Origin: Gammaproteobacteria bacterium
Lineage (GTDB): Bacteria > Pseudomonadota > Gammaproteobacteria > Steroidobacterales > Steroidobacteraceae
Assembly: GCA_030040235.1 (NCBI GenBank)
Contig: JASHUC010000393.1
Location: 1 to 7,722, forward strand
DNA length: 7,722 nucleotides
Direction of reading: 5' to 3'
Each line of letters starts with the position of its first letter. Within the stretch, counting starts at the first letter, position 1. The translations under genes and the position numbers were made by a program. The notes under the pieces are model-generated. The model had not been told where the DNA came from, ran no database searches, and saw nothing but the letters and a program-made list of their open reading frames with translations. Shown here one piece after another: positions 1 through 7,537 of this stretch.

Positions 1-1359
<1,359 letters not shown>

Positions 1360-1364
1360 CGCGC

Positions 1365-2462
1365 CTACCCGAAGACGCGCACGTTGGCGACCTCGTGCGC
1401 GAGCGGATCATCCGGTCGCAGCCGCCGTGCGGTGGGGGTCTGGCCGTAGTTTTCCTTGAAGAGGCGCGACAGGTGGGCACAGTCGGCAAAGCCCGCCTCG
1501 ATGGCAATCTCGGTGACCGATCGATCGGTGTTCGCGATGAGCCAATGCGCGTAGCGCAGGCGAAGCCGGCGGTAGAGCGAGGCCGGACCCATGCCGAGCT
1601 CCTCGCGGCACAGCCGCTCGAGCTGCCGCACCGACATGCCGAGCTGCTCGGCGATGGTCGCGACCGGGATCGGGCGCGCGAGATTCTGCTCCATGAGCAG
1701 CAGCGCGCGGCGCACCCGAGGCTCGCTCGGGCCGCCCGGCAGCGGCGGATGCGGTTGCGCCTCGCTTCCCGAGCGTTGCCGGTCGAAGAGCAGCACCTGC
1801 GTCGCCTTCTGTGCGACCGCGCTGCCGAGGTGCCTCTCGATGAGATGCGTCGCGAGCGCGGCAACGCCCGCCCCGCCGGCACACGTGATGCGGGGGCCGT
1901 CGGCGAGAAAGAGCCGGTCGGCGACCACCTCATAGCCTGGAAAGGCTTCGCGGAAGTCCTGGTAGTGATACCAGCTCACGCACGAGCGGCGCCCGTCCAT
2001 GAGTCCGGCACGGCACAGAATGAAGCTGCCGGTGCACAGCCCGATCAGAGGGACGCCCGTTGCACCCACGGTCCGCAGATAACGCGTGGTCGCCTCATCG
2101 ATCTGCGGGCCGGCGTGCAGGATCCCCCCGACCACGACGAGGTAGTCGAGCGACTCGGGTGCGAGCAGCGCGCTCGTCGGCTCGATCATCACGCCGCAGC
2201 TCGCCCGCACCGGCTCGAGCCGCTCGGCCATCACCGACCAGTGAATGTGAAGCGGCCTGCTGCGGTCGCCTTCATCCGCGGCCAGCCGCAGGTGATCGAT
2301 GAACACGGCGAACGCCGACAGCGTGAAATGATTGGCGAGAACGATCCCGATGCGAAGCGCTGGGCGGGCGCCGCTCGCGAGCTCTCTGCGATGCATCGCG
2401 CGCGTACCATCGGCAGGGCGGCGGCGGCTCGCTGCGGGCTCGAGATCTTCCGGAGGCGGCAC
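1365..2462 (-). CDS. AraC-family transcriptional regulator with N-terminal GATase1 (DJ-1/PfpI-like) domain
   Basis: The 365-residue protein has a GlxA/ArgR/GbdR-like layout. A GATase1-like sensor domain spans about 37-225, with the elbow GLCTGSF at 141-147 (Cys143) and then CVSWYHYQDF at 161-170. An AraC-type DNA-binding domain covers about 250-350, with helix-turn-helix segments near 268-289 and 315-338, the latter reading SVTEIAIEAGFADCAHLSRLF. In this class the GATase1 domain senses a ligand rather than acting as an amidotransferase. The start is uncertain. GTG at 2460-2462 has a GAGAAG stretch upstream and coding-like codons after it. ATG at 2394-2396 (residue 23) leaves a more normal 14-residue lead but has no clear ribosome site. 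The gene heads the esterase-monooxygenase operon and is divergent from the ureidoglycolate lyase gene, so it may control either or both. Its ligand is unknown. Confidence 0.92.
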   Translation of the reverse strand: MPPPEDLEPAASRRRPADGTRAMHRRELASGARPALRIGIVLANHFTLSAFAVFIDHLRLAADEGDRSRPLHIHWSVMAERLEPVRASCGVMIEPTSALLAPESLDYLVVVGGILHAGPQIDEATTRYLRTVGATGVPLIGLCTGSFILCRAGLMDGRRSCVSWYHYQDFREAFPGYEVVADRLFLADGPRITCAGGAGVAALATHLIERHLGSAVAQKATQVLLFDRQRSGSEAQPHPPLPGGPSEPRVRRALLLMEQNLARPIPVATIAEQLGMSVRQLERLCREELGMGPASLYRRLRLRYAHWLIANTDRSVTEIAIEAGFADCAHLSRLFKENYGQTPTARRLRPDDPLAHEVANVRVFG

Positions 2463-2527
2463 GGTGGCTTCTCGGTATTATGGGAACGCTTTGGACCGAT
2501 CGTAAGCCTCGTAGGGGAGCCGGAGCA
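2463..2527. promoter_or_regulatory. Divergent intergenic region between regulator and ureidoglycolate lyase genes
   Basis: This 65-base gap must hold the start signals of both divergent genes (131 bases if the regulator starts at 2396). The AT-rich hexamer TATTAT at 2476-2481 reads as a -10-like element on the plus strand, and its complement gives CATAAT at 2477-2482 on the minus strand. Neither has a convincing -35 box at normal spacing; the minus-strand candidate TTACGA at 2500-2505, 17 bases away, is weak. AGGGGAG at 2513-2519 is a good ribosome binding site, 8 bases before the ATG at 2528. I see no clear AraC-type operator repeat. Confidence 0.35.
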
Positions 2528-3193
2528 ATGGAATTCGACCTGAGCGAGATTGCCTACGTGCCGACGACGGGGGTGCGCCGCGCGCACGAGACCCCGGTCG
2601 TCGTGGCGACCCCGGAAAGCCTCGCGGGGTACGGCTGTCTGGTCGATGAGCCGAAGAGCTTTCCGATCGAGATCGTCCGCTGGCCCGCTCAGGGCTGGCG
2701 CCGGATCGATGAGAACTCCGGCAATCAGGGCGGCATCACCGAGGGACTGTTCGAGTTCTGGTGGAAGGGCGGCACGCTCTACGCGCGCAACAATGCGGTC
2801 GGTGACCGCTACCTCTTTGGCTGGAGCGATTGGCCGGAGGCACTCGCGGGCGAAGGTGCAGCTAGCGCGAAGCGCGAGCGCGCGCTCATCTGGCGCGCCA
2901 ACTATCACCCCGATGGAGGCCAGCTCTTCTATCCCTTGAATGGCGAGAGCTTCCTCGTGCCGCTCGCGCTTCCCGGAGACGACGTGACTCCGGAGAAGTT
3001 CCTGACGTTCTGGTGCGACGGGACTCGGGGGCTGTACATTCATCCCAACATCTGGCACGGCGCCGTCGTGCCGTTCGACGATCACGCGGAGTTGCTCGAC
3101 CGGCAGAGCCGCGTGCACGCGCGCGTGTCGGTCGATTTCGCCAAAGAGTTCGGCTGTTATCTCGCCGCCCCGCTGCGCCGCCCTCAAGGTTGA
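2528..3193 (+). CDS. Ureidoglycolate lyase family protein
   Basis: The 221-residue protein resembles the ureidoglycolate lyase (AllA-like) family, which splits (S)-ureidoglycolate into glyoxylate and urea at the end of allantoin and purine catabolism. The family signature is seen as YHPDGGQLFYPL at residues 126-137 (His127) and RGLYIHPNIWHGA at about 167-179, the conserved His/Trp strand of this small beta-barrel fold. The protein is longer than the roughly 160-residue enterobacterial enzyme and has a different N-terminal half, so it may be a divergent subfamily with another substrate. I chose the ATG at 2528 because AGGGGAG lies 8 bases upstream; an in-frame ATG at 2480 adds 16 unconvincing residues. 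The glutathione S-transferase gene follows after 6 bases, probably in the same transcript. No other purine-catabolism gene is in the window. Confidence 0.75.
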   Translation: MEFDLSEIAYVPTTGVRRAHETPVVVATPESLAGYGCLVDEPKSFPIEIVRWPAQGWRRIDENSGNQGGITEGLFEFWWKGGTLYARNNAVGDRYLFGWSDWPEALAGEGAASAKRERALIWRANYHPDGGQLFYPLNGESFLVPLALPGDDVTPEKFLTFWCDGTRGLYIHPNIWHGAVVPFDDHAELLDRQSRVHARVSVDFAKEFGCYLAAPLRRPQG

Positions 3194-3199
3194 GCCTCG

Positions 3200-3883
3200 A
3201 TGTACGACCTCTACATTGCCAACAAGAATTATTCCTCGTGGTCGCTGCGCCCCTGGGTACTCATGCGCCAGCTCCAGATCGGCTTCAACGAGCATCTGGT
3301 GCCGTTCGGGGATCCGGCGGCGTGGGATCGCTACCGGGAGACCTCACCGACCGGCAAGGTGCCGTGCCTCCTCGATGGGCGCTCGACCGTGTGGGATTCG
3401 CTCGCGATCGCCGAGTATCTCGGCGAGAGGCATCGCGGGGTCTGGCCGGCGGATGCTGCCGCACGCGCCTGGGCGCGCTGCGCAGCGGCCGAGATGCACT
3501 CGGGGTTCACCGAGCTTCGCAGCCGCTGTTCGATGAGCTGCGGCGTGCGGGTGCGGCTCAAGGAGTTCCCTCGGGCGCTAGAGCGGGAGCTCGCGCGACT
3601 CGGGTCGCTGTGGAACGACGGCCTCGGCAGATTCGGTGGACCGTTCCTCGCCGGCGGCGCTTTCACGGCGGCCGATGCGTTCTTCGCGCCGGTCGCCTTT
3701 CGCATCCAGAGCTACGGTCTGACCCTCGACGATCCCTCGGCCGCCTATGCCGCACGTCTGCTCGAGCTCGCCCCGATGCGTCAGTGGTACGCAGAGGGAC
3801 TCGCCGAGACGTGGCGAGACGAGCCCCATGAGCTCGAGATACTGGCGATGGGCACCCTGACCGCAGATCTGCGCAGGAAATGA
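3200..3883 (+). CDS. Glutathione S-transferase family protein
   Basis: The 227-residue protein has the two-domain cytosolic GST layout. The N-terminal thioredoxin-like domain begins YDLYIANKNYSSWSLRPW; Ser12 or Ser13 is in the position of the thiol-activating residue. SPTGKVPCL at 49-57 contains the cis-proline (Pro55), and DSLAIAEYL at 66-74 is the glutathione gamma-glutamyl binding segment. The helical C-terminal domain runs from about 88 to the end, with GGAFTAADAFFAPV near 152-165 as the usual N-capping box region. The NYSSWSLRPW start is common in a bacterial GST subgroup often called YfcF-like; its substrate is generally unknown. AAGG at 3186-3189 and GAG at 3192-3194 are possible ribosome sites. 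It lies 6 bases after the ureidoglycolate lyase-like gene, so the two are likely cotranscribed, but no functional link is obvious. Confidence 0.92.
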   Translation: MYDLYIANKNYSSWSLRPWVLMRQLQIGFNEHLVPFGDPAAWDRYRETSPTGKVPCLLDGRSTVWDSLAIAEYLGERHRGVWPADAAARAWARCAAAEMHSGFTELRSRCSMSCGVRVRLKEFPRALERELARLGSLWNDGLGRFGGPFLAGGAFTAADAFFAPVAFRIQSYGLTLDDPSAAYAARLLELAPMRQWYAEGLAETWRDEPHELEILAMGTLTADLRRK

Positions 3884-3896
3884 ACACCGGGCGCTC

Positions 3897-3914
3897 CGGG
3901 CGGGTTGCCGCCCG
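3897..3914. terminator. GC-rich hairpin between convergent genes, possible bidirectional terminator
   Basis: CGGGCGG (3897-3903) and CCGCCCG (3908-3914) form a perfect 7-base-pair stem with a 4-base loop. It sits in the 43-base gap between the converging 3' ends of the GST and kinase genes, where a shared terminator is expected. There is no T-run on either side, so it is not a classical intrinsic terminator, and in DNA this GC-rich a short hairpin can arise by chance. Confidence 0.4.
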
Positions 3915-3926
3915 CGGCGCGCGCAC

Positions 3927-5636
3927 TCAGCGCCGCAGCAGCAGCACGAGGAGCGCGAGTGCAAGCAGTGCGGCGAGGGTCTGCCAGAAGCGCAGCGGGT
4001 GCCGCTCGTAGAGCGTGAGCGGCCGGGGCGTCAAGGTCGGCAGGCGCGCCGGTCCCGCCTCCATCTCGGCTGCGAATTCACCCATGTCGTGGAAACGCTC
4101 GGCCGGTTGGGTGGCGATCGCGCGCGCGAGCGCGGCCTGGAGCCACGCGGGCAAGTCCGGGCGCAGCGCCGTGAGCTCCAGCGGCCGGTCCCGGCTCGCC
4201 GGACTCGTCGCATCGGAGTTGCCGTACGGAAATTCCTCGGTGAAGGTGCGGAACAGCGTGACGCCGAGGGCATAGATGTCGGTCGCCTCATTGCCCGGTT
4301 CGCCGCCCAGCATCTCCGGGGCGACGTAGGCACGCGTGCCGGGAATCTCCTCGGGGGCGGCATCCTCGAGGCCCCGTACGCGCACCACGCCGAGATCGAT
4401 GAGCTTGAGCGAGCCGCCGGGCTCGAGAATCACGTTGTCGGGCTTGATGTCGCGATGAATGATCCCGTCGCGATGGAGTGCCGCCACAGCCCGGGCGAGC
4501 CGGATTGCGATGTTGCGGCCCTCCTCGAGACCCACCTGCGGCCGGCGCGCGAGCCTGGTCTCGAGAAGCTCGCCGTGATAGAGCGGCATCACCGTGTAGA
4601 GGCAGGTCTGCCGGCCATACGGCAGCTCGATGATCCGCCCGAGTCCGGGATTGCTGACGCGCGCCCCCACCCACGCCTCGCGCACGAAGGCGGCCCGATG
4701 CGCGGCGGCCTCCGCCACCAGCGGTTTGGGGAACTTGAGCGCCACCTCGCCCCCCTCGATCTCGTCGAGCGCCCCGAACAGGCGGCTGTAGCGGCCGTCC
4801 GATAGAACCGCTTTCAGCACGAAGCCATCGATGGTTTCGCCGCCGAGCGGCACCGTGACGATCGGCAGCTGCATGATCGCACCGCCGATTTGCACCGATT
4901 CGGCGCTCGGCAGCCCGATCACATCGAGCACCAGGGCGGTGCAGTTGTCGGTGCTCCCCGAGCTCAAGGCGGCGGCGACGAGCGCGCGCGCGGTGTCGGC
5001 CGGAGCGGAGCGCTCGGCCAGCATGTCCCGGAGGGTCTCGTCCGGCAACGATCCGTACAGCCCGTCGCTGCACAGCAGGAAGCGGTCGTGAAGCGCCATC
5101 GGTTGGGCGGCGTACTCGAGCCGCAGCTCCTGCTCCACACCGAGGGCGCGGTAGAGCACGCTCGAGCGGCCCCGGGCATCCTCGCGCACGTGATCGCTGG
5201 TGAGGCAGGTCAGCCGATCGCCGCTCAAGCGGTACGCGCGCGTATCCCCGATGTGCACCACGTGCGCGATACGTCCGCGCAGCACCAGCGCCGTGAATGT
5301 GCAACCCATGCCGGCGAGATTCCCGTCCCGCCGTCCCTGGGAATGCATCCAGGCATTCAGCGCATCGAGCACTCGAGCCGCGGAGCGCTGCACTTCGGTC
5401 GTCTCGGGCAGCTCGCACATGCCGTCCAGGAAGCCGCGCACCGCGGTTTCGGCCGCAACGCGTCCGCCTTTGGCGCTGCCGATGCCATCGGCGATCGCCG
5501 CCACCACATCGCCGCGGGGCTCGGGCAAATCGGCGCCGAAGACCGCGCCGGCGAAGTCCTCGTTCTCGGGGCGCGGCCCGGTCGCCGAGTAAAACCCGAC
5601 GCTCGCTCTAATGCACGGGGTGCGTGCAACGGTCAT
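3927..5636 (-). CDS. Bifunctional PP2C-type phosphatase / Ser-Thr protein kinase with C-terminal membrane anchor
   Basis: This 569-residue single chain has two opposed enzymes. Residues 12-240 form a PP2C phosphatase: RPENEDF (22-28), ADGIGS (49-54), GDTRAY (130-135), CSDGLYG (189-195) and STDN (228-231), giving metal ligands Asp26, Asp50, Asp191 and Asp230. Residues about 270-530 form a Hanks-type kinase: VALKF with Lys301, a likely helix-C Glu320, HRDIKPDN (394-401) with catalytic Asp396, DLG (414-416) in place of DFG, and APE (439-441). All catalytic residues are present. A hydrophobic helix at about 549-567 ending in RR suggests a tail anchor with both enzymes in the cytoplasm. No other ATG, GTG or TTG precedes the PP2C core, so the start is the ATG at 5634-5636; it lacks a clear ribosome site and lies inside the upstream gene, overlapping by 29 bases. 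Similar genes are known beside nitrate-assimilation genes, for example in Pseudomonas; here the neighbour is amt. Its substrates are unknown. Confidence 0.93.
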   Translation of the reverse strand: MTVARTPCIRASVGFYSATGPRPENEDFAGAVFGADLPEPRGDVVAAIADGIGSAKGGRVAAETAVRGFLDGMCELPETTEVQRSAARVLDALNAWMHSQGRRDGNLAGMGCTFTALVLRGRIAHVVHIGDTRAYRLSGDRLTCLTSDHVREDARGRSSVLYRALGVEQELRLEYAAQPMALHDRFLLCSDGLYGSLPDETLRDMLAERSAPADTARALVAAALSSGSTDNCTALVLDVIGLPSAESVQIGGAIMQLPIVTVPLGGETIDGFVLKAVLSDGRYSRLFGALDEIEGGEVALKFPKPLVAEAAAHRAAFVREAWVGARVSNPGLGRIIELPYGRQTCLYTVMPLYHGELLETRLARRPQVGLEEGRNIAIRLARAVAALHRDGIIHRDIKPDNVILEPGGSLKLIDLGVVRVRGLEDAAPEEIPGTRAYVAPEMLGGEPGNEATDIYALGVTLFRTFTEEFPYGNSDATSPASRDRPLELTALRPDLPAWLQAALARAIATQPAERFHDMGEFAAEMEAGPARLPTLTPRPLTLYERHPLRFWQTLAALLALALLVLLLRR

Positions 5637-5931
5637 GGATGAAATAGCCGCCGGTGCTCGAGGCGAAGATCACCGTGAGTGTGCCGCTCTGGCGGTCGAG
5701 CGTGTAGTTGCCCCCGTCCTTGGCGTCGTGCCACGAGATCTCGCTGCTGCTGATCCGGGCCGGATTCGAATCCACCGTCCGATGCCCGAAATCGATCCGG
5801 ATCTGCCAGCGCGCACCACTCGCCAAATTGGTGCATGTCAGGAGCGTGGCCGGCTCTGCTGCACCAGCATTGGGCAAGGCGAGTCCGCTCAGGATGGCGA
5901 CCGCGGCCGCAAGGGTTCTTACAGGAGTCAT
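5608..5931 (-). CDS. Small secreted protein of unknown function
   Basis: I do not recognise the family. From ATG at 5929-5931 the product is 107 residues. It begins with a clear Sec signal peptide: Arg5, a hydrophobic stretch from Leu7 to Leu19, and PNAGAA, with cleavage likely after Ala24 or Ala25. The mature part of about 82 residues has only two cysteines, Cys33 and Cys102, near its two ends, which could form a disulfide. It is rich in Ser, Thr, Asp and Gly and looks like a small beta-rich periplasmic or secreted domain. The frame stays open to an ATG at 6058-6060, but that longer start would bury the signal peptide and run across the sigma-54 promoter of amt, so I reject it. No strong ribosome site is seen. 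Its 3' end overlaps the kinase gene by 29 bases, which suggests cotranscription and coupling. Confidence 0.72.
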   Translation of the reverse strand: MTPVRTLAAAVAILSGLALPNAGAAEPATLLTCTNLASGARWQIRIDFGHRTVDSNPARISSSEISWHDAKDGGNYTLDRQSGTLTVIFASSTGGYFIHDRCTHPVH

Positions 5932-5956
5932 CGGGAATGCACGTTTGGCTGGGATC

Positions 5957-5985
5957 ACGATAACAAAGACGCTGCGACGCTCCAA
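5957..5985 (-). promoter_or_regulatory. Weak sigma-70-like promoter candidate for the secreted-protein/kinase pair
   Basis: On the minus strand, TTGGAG (5980-5985) and TATCGT (5957-5962) are separated by exactly 17 bases. Both hexamers match the consensus only partly (3/6 and 4/6). Transcription would start near 5950, leaving about 19 bases before the ATG at 5931. The position is right for a promoter, but the match is modest. Confidence 0.3.
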
Positions 5986-6006
5986 TGCGCCGTTGTTTGT
6001 TTGCTG

Positions 6007-6022
6007 GGGCACATTTTTTGCA
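6007..6022 (+). promoter_or_regulatory. Sigma-54 (RpoN) -24/-12 promoter upstream of the ammonium transporter gene
   Basis: GGGCAC (6007-6012), five bases, then TTGCA (6018-6022) match the RpoN consensus TGGCAC-N5-TTGCA except for the first base. The key GG (6008-6009) and GC (6020-6021) doublets are separated by exactly 10 bases, as required. Transcription would start near 6033, giving a leader of about 52 bases before the ATG at 6085. Ammonium transporter genes in Proteobacteria are classic NtrC/RpoN targets, so the location fits. I found no well-formed NtrC enhancer site in the window. Confidence 0.82.
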
Positions 6023-6071
6023 CCTGACCCCGCGCCGACGTTTCCGACCACAACTCTCACACCCGCAGAAC

Positions 6072-6080
6072 GGGGGAGGA
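6072..6080 (+). promoter_or_regulatory. Strong ribosome binding site of the ammonium transporter gene
   Basis: The purine run GGGGGAGGA ends 4 bases before the ATG at 6085. It is the strongest Shine-Dalgarno sequence in the window and fixes this start. Confidence 0.7.
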
Positions 6081-6084
6081 CTCT

Positions 6085-7404
6085 ATGCTCGTACCGTCAC
6101 CACAGTGGCTCGATACTGGCGACAATGCGTGGCAGCTCGCCGCCGCCACGTTTGTCGGCCTGCAAAGTATCCCGGGCCTTATGGTTCTTTATGGCGGCAT
6201 CGTCAAGAAGAAATGGGCGATCAACTCCGCCTTCATGACGCTCTACGCCTTCGCCTCGGTGCTGGTCGTCTGGGTCCTGTTCGACTACAACATGGCGTTC
6301 GGACCCCAGTGGTTCTCGTTCCTGGGCAAGCCGATGCTGGCCACCTCGGCCATCTTCACGACCGGCCAAGCGACCATCCCCGCCGCCGCCTCCGGCATGC
6401 CGTCGCTCGCGTTCCCGATGGCGACCCTGATGTTCTTCCAGTTCGTGTTCGCGGCCATCACGGTCATCATCCTCGGCGGCTCGGTCCTCGGGCGCATGAG
6501 CTTCAAGGCGTGGGTGATCTTCTGCCCCGTCTGGATGACGCTCGTCTATACCGTGGGAGCGTTCAGCTTGTGGGGCGGCGGCTGGCTCGCCGCCAAGGGC
6601 GTCGCCGACTTCTCGGGCGGCTACGTCATCCACCTGGCCGCCGGCGTTTCCGGCTTCGTCGCTGCGGCAATGGTTGGACCGCGGCTGAAGCAGGATCGCG
6701 AGCACTTTCCGCCCAACAGCTTGCTGGTCACGTTGATCGGTGCCGGCATCCTGTGGCTCGGATGGAACGGCTTCAACGGCGGCGATCCGTACTTCGCCAA
6801 TGCCGATGCCGGCGCGGCCGTCCTCAATACCAACACGGCGACGGCGGTCGGCCTCATCGTCTGGACGCTGCTCGATAAGATCGCGTACGGCAAGCCCTCG
6901 GTGCTCGGTGCGGTCAATGGGATGATCGCAGGCCTGGTCGCGATCACGCCCGCCGCGGGCTACGTCGATGGCTGGGGCGCGATCATCATCGGCATCTGCG
7001 CCGGGATCATTCCCTGGCTCGCGATGAACAAGCTGCAGAAGACCAAGCTCATGATGAAGGTGGACGATACGCTGAGCGTCTTCTCCACTCACGGCTGTGC
7101 AGGTCTCATGGGCGGTCTGCTCACGGGCATTCTCGCGAACCCCAAGATGCTCGAGTACATCGGGACCGGCAAGGATGCGCCTGGTGTGAACGTGACCGGC
7201 TGGGCTTACGGCAATGCCCACCAGTTCGTGCTGCAGATCGAGGGGGCCGCGTTCATCATCGTGTACAACATCATCGCGACCTACATCATTCTCAAGGTCA
7301 TCTCGTTCATCACGCCGTTGCGGATGGATGAGGCGACCCTGAAGGTCGGAGACGATGCCGTCCACGGTGAGACCGCGTACGCGATCGGAGTGGAGGGCGA
7401 ATAG
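6085..7404 (+). CDS. amtB: Ammonium transporter (Amt/AmtB family)
   Basis: This 439-residue membrane protein has about 11 hydrophobic helices and carries the Amt hallmarks. The pore twin histidines are His183 in GGYVIHLAAG and His336 in STHGCAG. Asp175 of ADFSGG, the Trp of LWGGGW (Trp163) and the phenylalanines Phe122 and Phe230 align with Asp160, Trp148, Phe107 and Phe215 of E. coli AmtB. At the position of E. coli Ser219, part of the outer ammonium site, this protein has Asp234 (FNGGD). No cleavable signal peptide is evident. The C-terminal tail keeps the VHGETAY motif that is needed for GlnK (PII) control in the family. It moves ammonium (NH3 or NH4+) across the inner membrane. No glnK gene lies in the window: upstream is the divergent secreted-protein/kinase pair, downstream an MFS gene. 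Expression is probably RpoN-dependent, from the -24/-12 element 63 bases before the ATG. Confidence 0.96.
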   Translation: MLVPSPQWLDTGDNAWQLAAATFVGLQSIPGLMVLYGGIVKKKWAINSAFMTLYAFASVLVVWVLFDYNMAFGPQWFSFLGKPMLATSAIFTTGQATIPAAASGMPSLAFPMATLMFFQFVFAAITVIILGGSVLGRMSFKAWVIFCPVWMTLVYTVGAFSLWGGGWLAAKGVADFSGGYVIHLAAGVSGFVAAAMVGPRLKQDREHFPPNSLLVTLIGAGILWLGWNGFNGGDPYFANADAGAAVLNTNTATAVGLIVWTLLDKIAYGKPSVLGAVNGMIAGLVAITPAAGYVDGWGAIIIGICAGIIPWLAMNKLQKTKLMMKVDDTLSVFSTHGCAGLMGGLLTGILANPKMLEYIGTGKDAPGVNVTGWAYGNAHQFVLQIEGAAFIIVYNIIATYIILKVISFITPLRMDEATLKVGDDAVHGETAYAIGVEGE

Positions 7405-7431
7405 CCGGACACGGAAGTCAGCCCGTCAAAA

Positions 7432-7486
7432 GCGGCGCGTTGGTGCCAGGCGGCGGATCTCACCGCCACGAGCATCAACGCGCCGC
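7432..7486. repeat. Long inverted repeat with a nested hairpin, downstream of the ammonium transporter gene
   Basis: GCGGCGCGTTG (7432-7442) pairs perfectly with CAACGCGCCGC (7476-7486), an 11-base-pair stem. Between the arms a second stem forms from GGCGG (7452-7456) and CCGCC (7463-7467) with a 6-base loop. The element begins 28 bases after the amt stop codon. It may act as a terminator or as a 3' RNA stabiliser, though no T-run follows either arm. It could instead belong to the leader of the MFS gene. Confidence 0.55.
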
Positions 7487-7516
7487 GCTACGTTTGCAGC
7501 CTCGGATGCGTGGCCG

Positions 7517-7535
7517 GGCCGCTACACTAGCGGCC
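7517..7535 (+). promoter_or_regulatory. Palindrome abutting the MFS start codon, overlapping a -10-like hexamer
   Basis: GGCCGCTA (7517-7524) and TAGCGGCC (7528-7535) form a perfect 8-base-pair inverted repeat with a 3-base spacer, ending two bases before the ATG at 7538. TACACT (7523-7528) in its centre resembles a -10 box and would place the transcription start near 7535, giving a nearly leaderless mRNA. This agrees with the lack of a Shine-Dalgarno sequence. No -35 box is seen at 17 bases; TTGCAG at 7494-7499 is too far away. The palindrome could equally be an operator or an RNA hairpin. Confidence 0.4.
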
Positions 7536-7537
7536 GG

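Noticed and set aside
1395..2543. A 382-codon plus-strand open frame opposite the AraC-type regulator.
   Set aside because: The Arg/Ala/His-rich translation has no domain character, and the minus-strand frame encodes a clear GATase1-AraC protein.
2231..3295. A 354-codon minus-strand open frame across the divergent region and the lyase-like gene.
   Set aside because: It spans two well-supported genes and their shared promoter region, and shows no recognisable domain. It is a GC-rich shadow frame.
3013..3831. A 272-codon plus-strand frame overlapping the lyase-like and GST genes.
   Set aside because: The Arg-rich translation is in a different frame from both recognised proteins and has no motif.
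3999..4805. A 268-codon plus-strand frame opposite the kinase domain.
   Set aside because: It lies antisense to conserved kinase motifs, with biased Arg/Glu/His composition and no ribosome site or family resemblance.
5813..5834. Inverted repeat GCACCA-N10-TGGTGC upstream of the sigma-54 promoter, resembling an NtrC enhancer.
   Set aside because: The half-sites look right, but NtrC sites have about 3 bases between such halves rather than 10. The repeat also lies inside the coding sequence of the secreted protein, about 210 bases upstream of the predicted start. It is kept only as a note.
5932..6060. N-terminal extension of the secreted-protein frame to an ATG at 6058-6060.
   Set aside because: It would place 43 residues before an obvious signal peptide and would run across the amt promoter. 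The internal ATG at 5931 is far more plausible.
6097..7365. A 422-codon open frame antisense to the ammonium transporter gene.
   Set aside because: Its product is a His/Arg/Asp/Glu-rich low-complexity translation typical of the strand opposite a GC-rich gene. The sense frame is a certain Amt protein.
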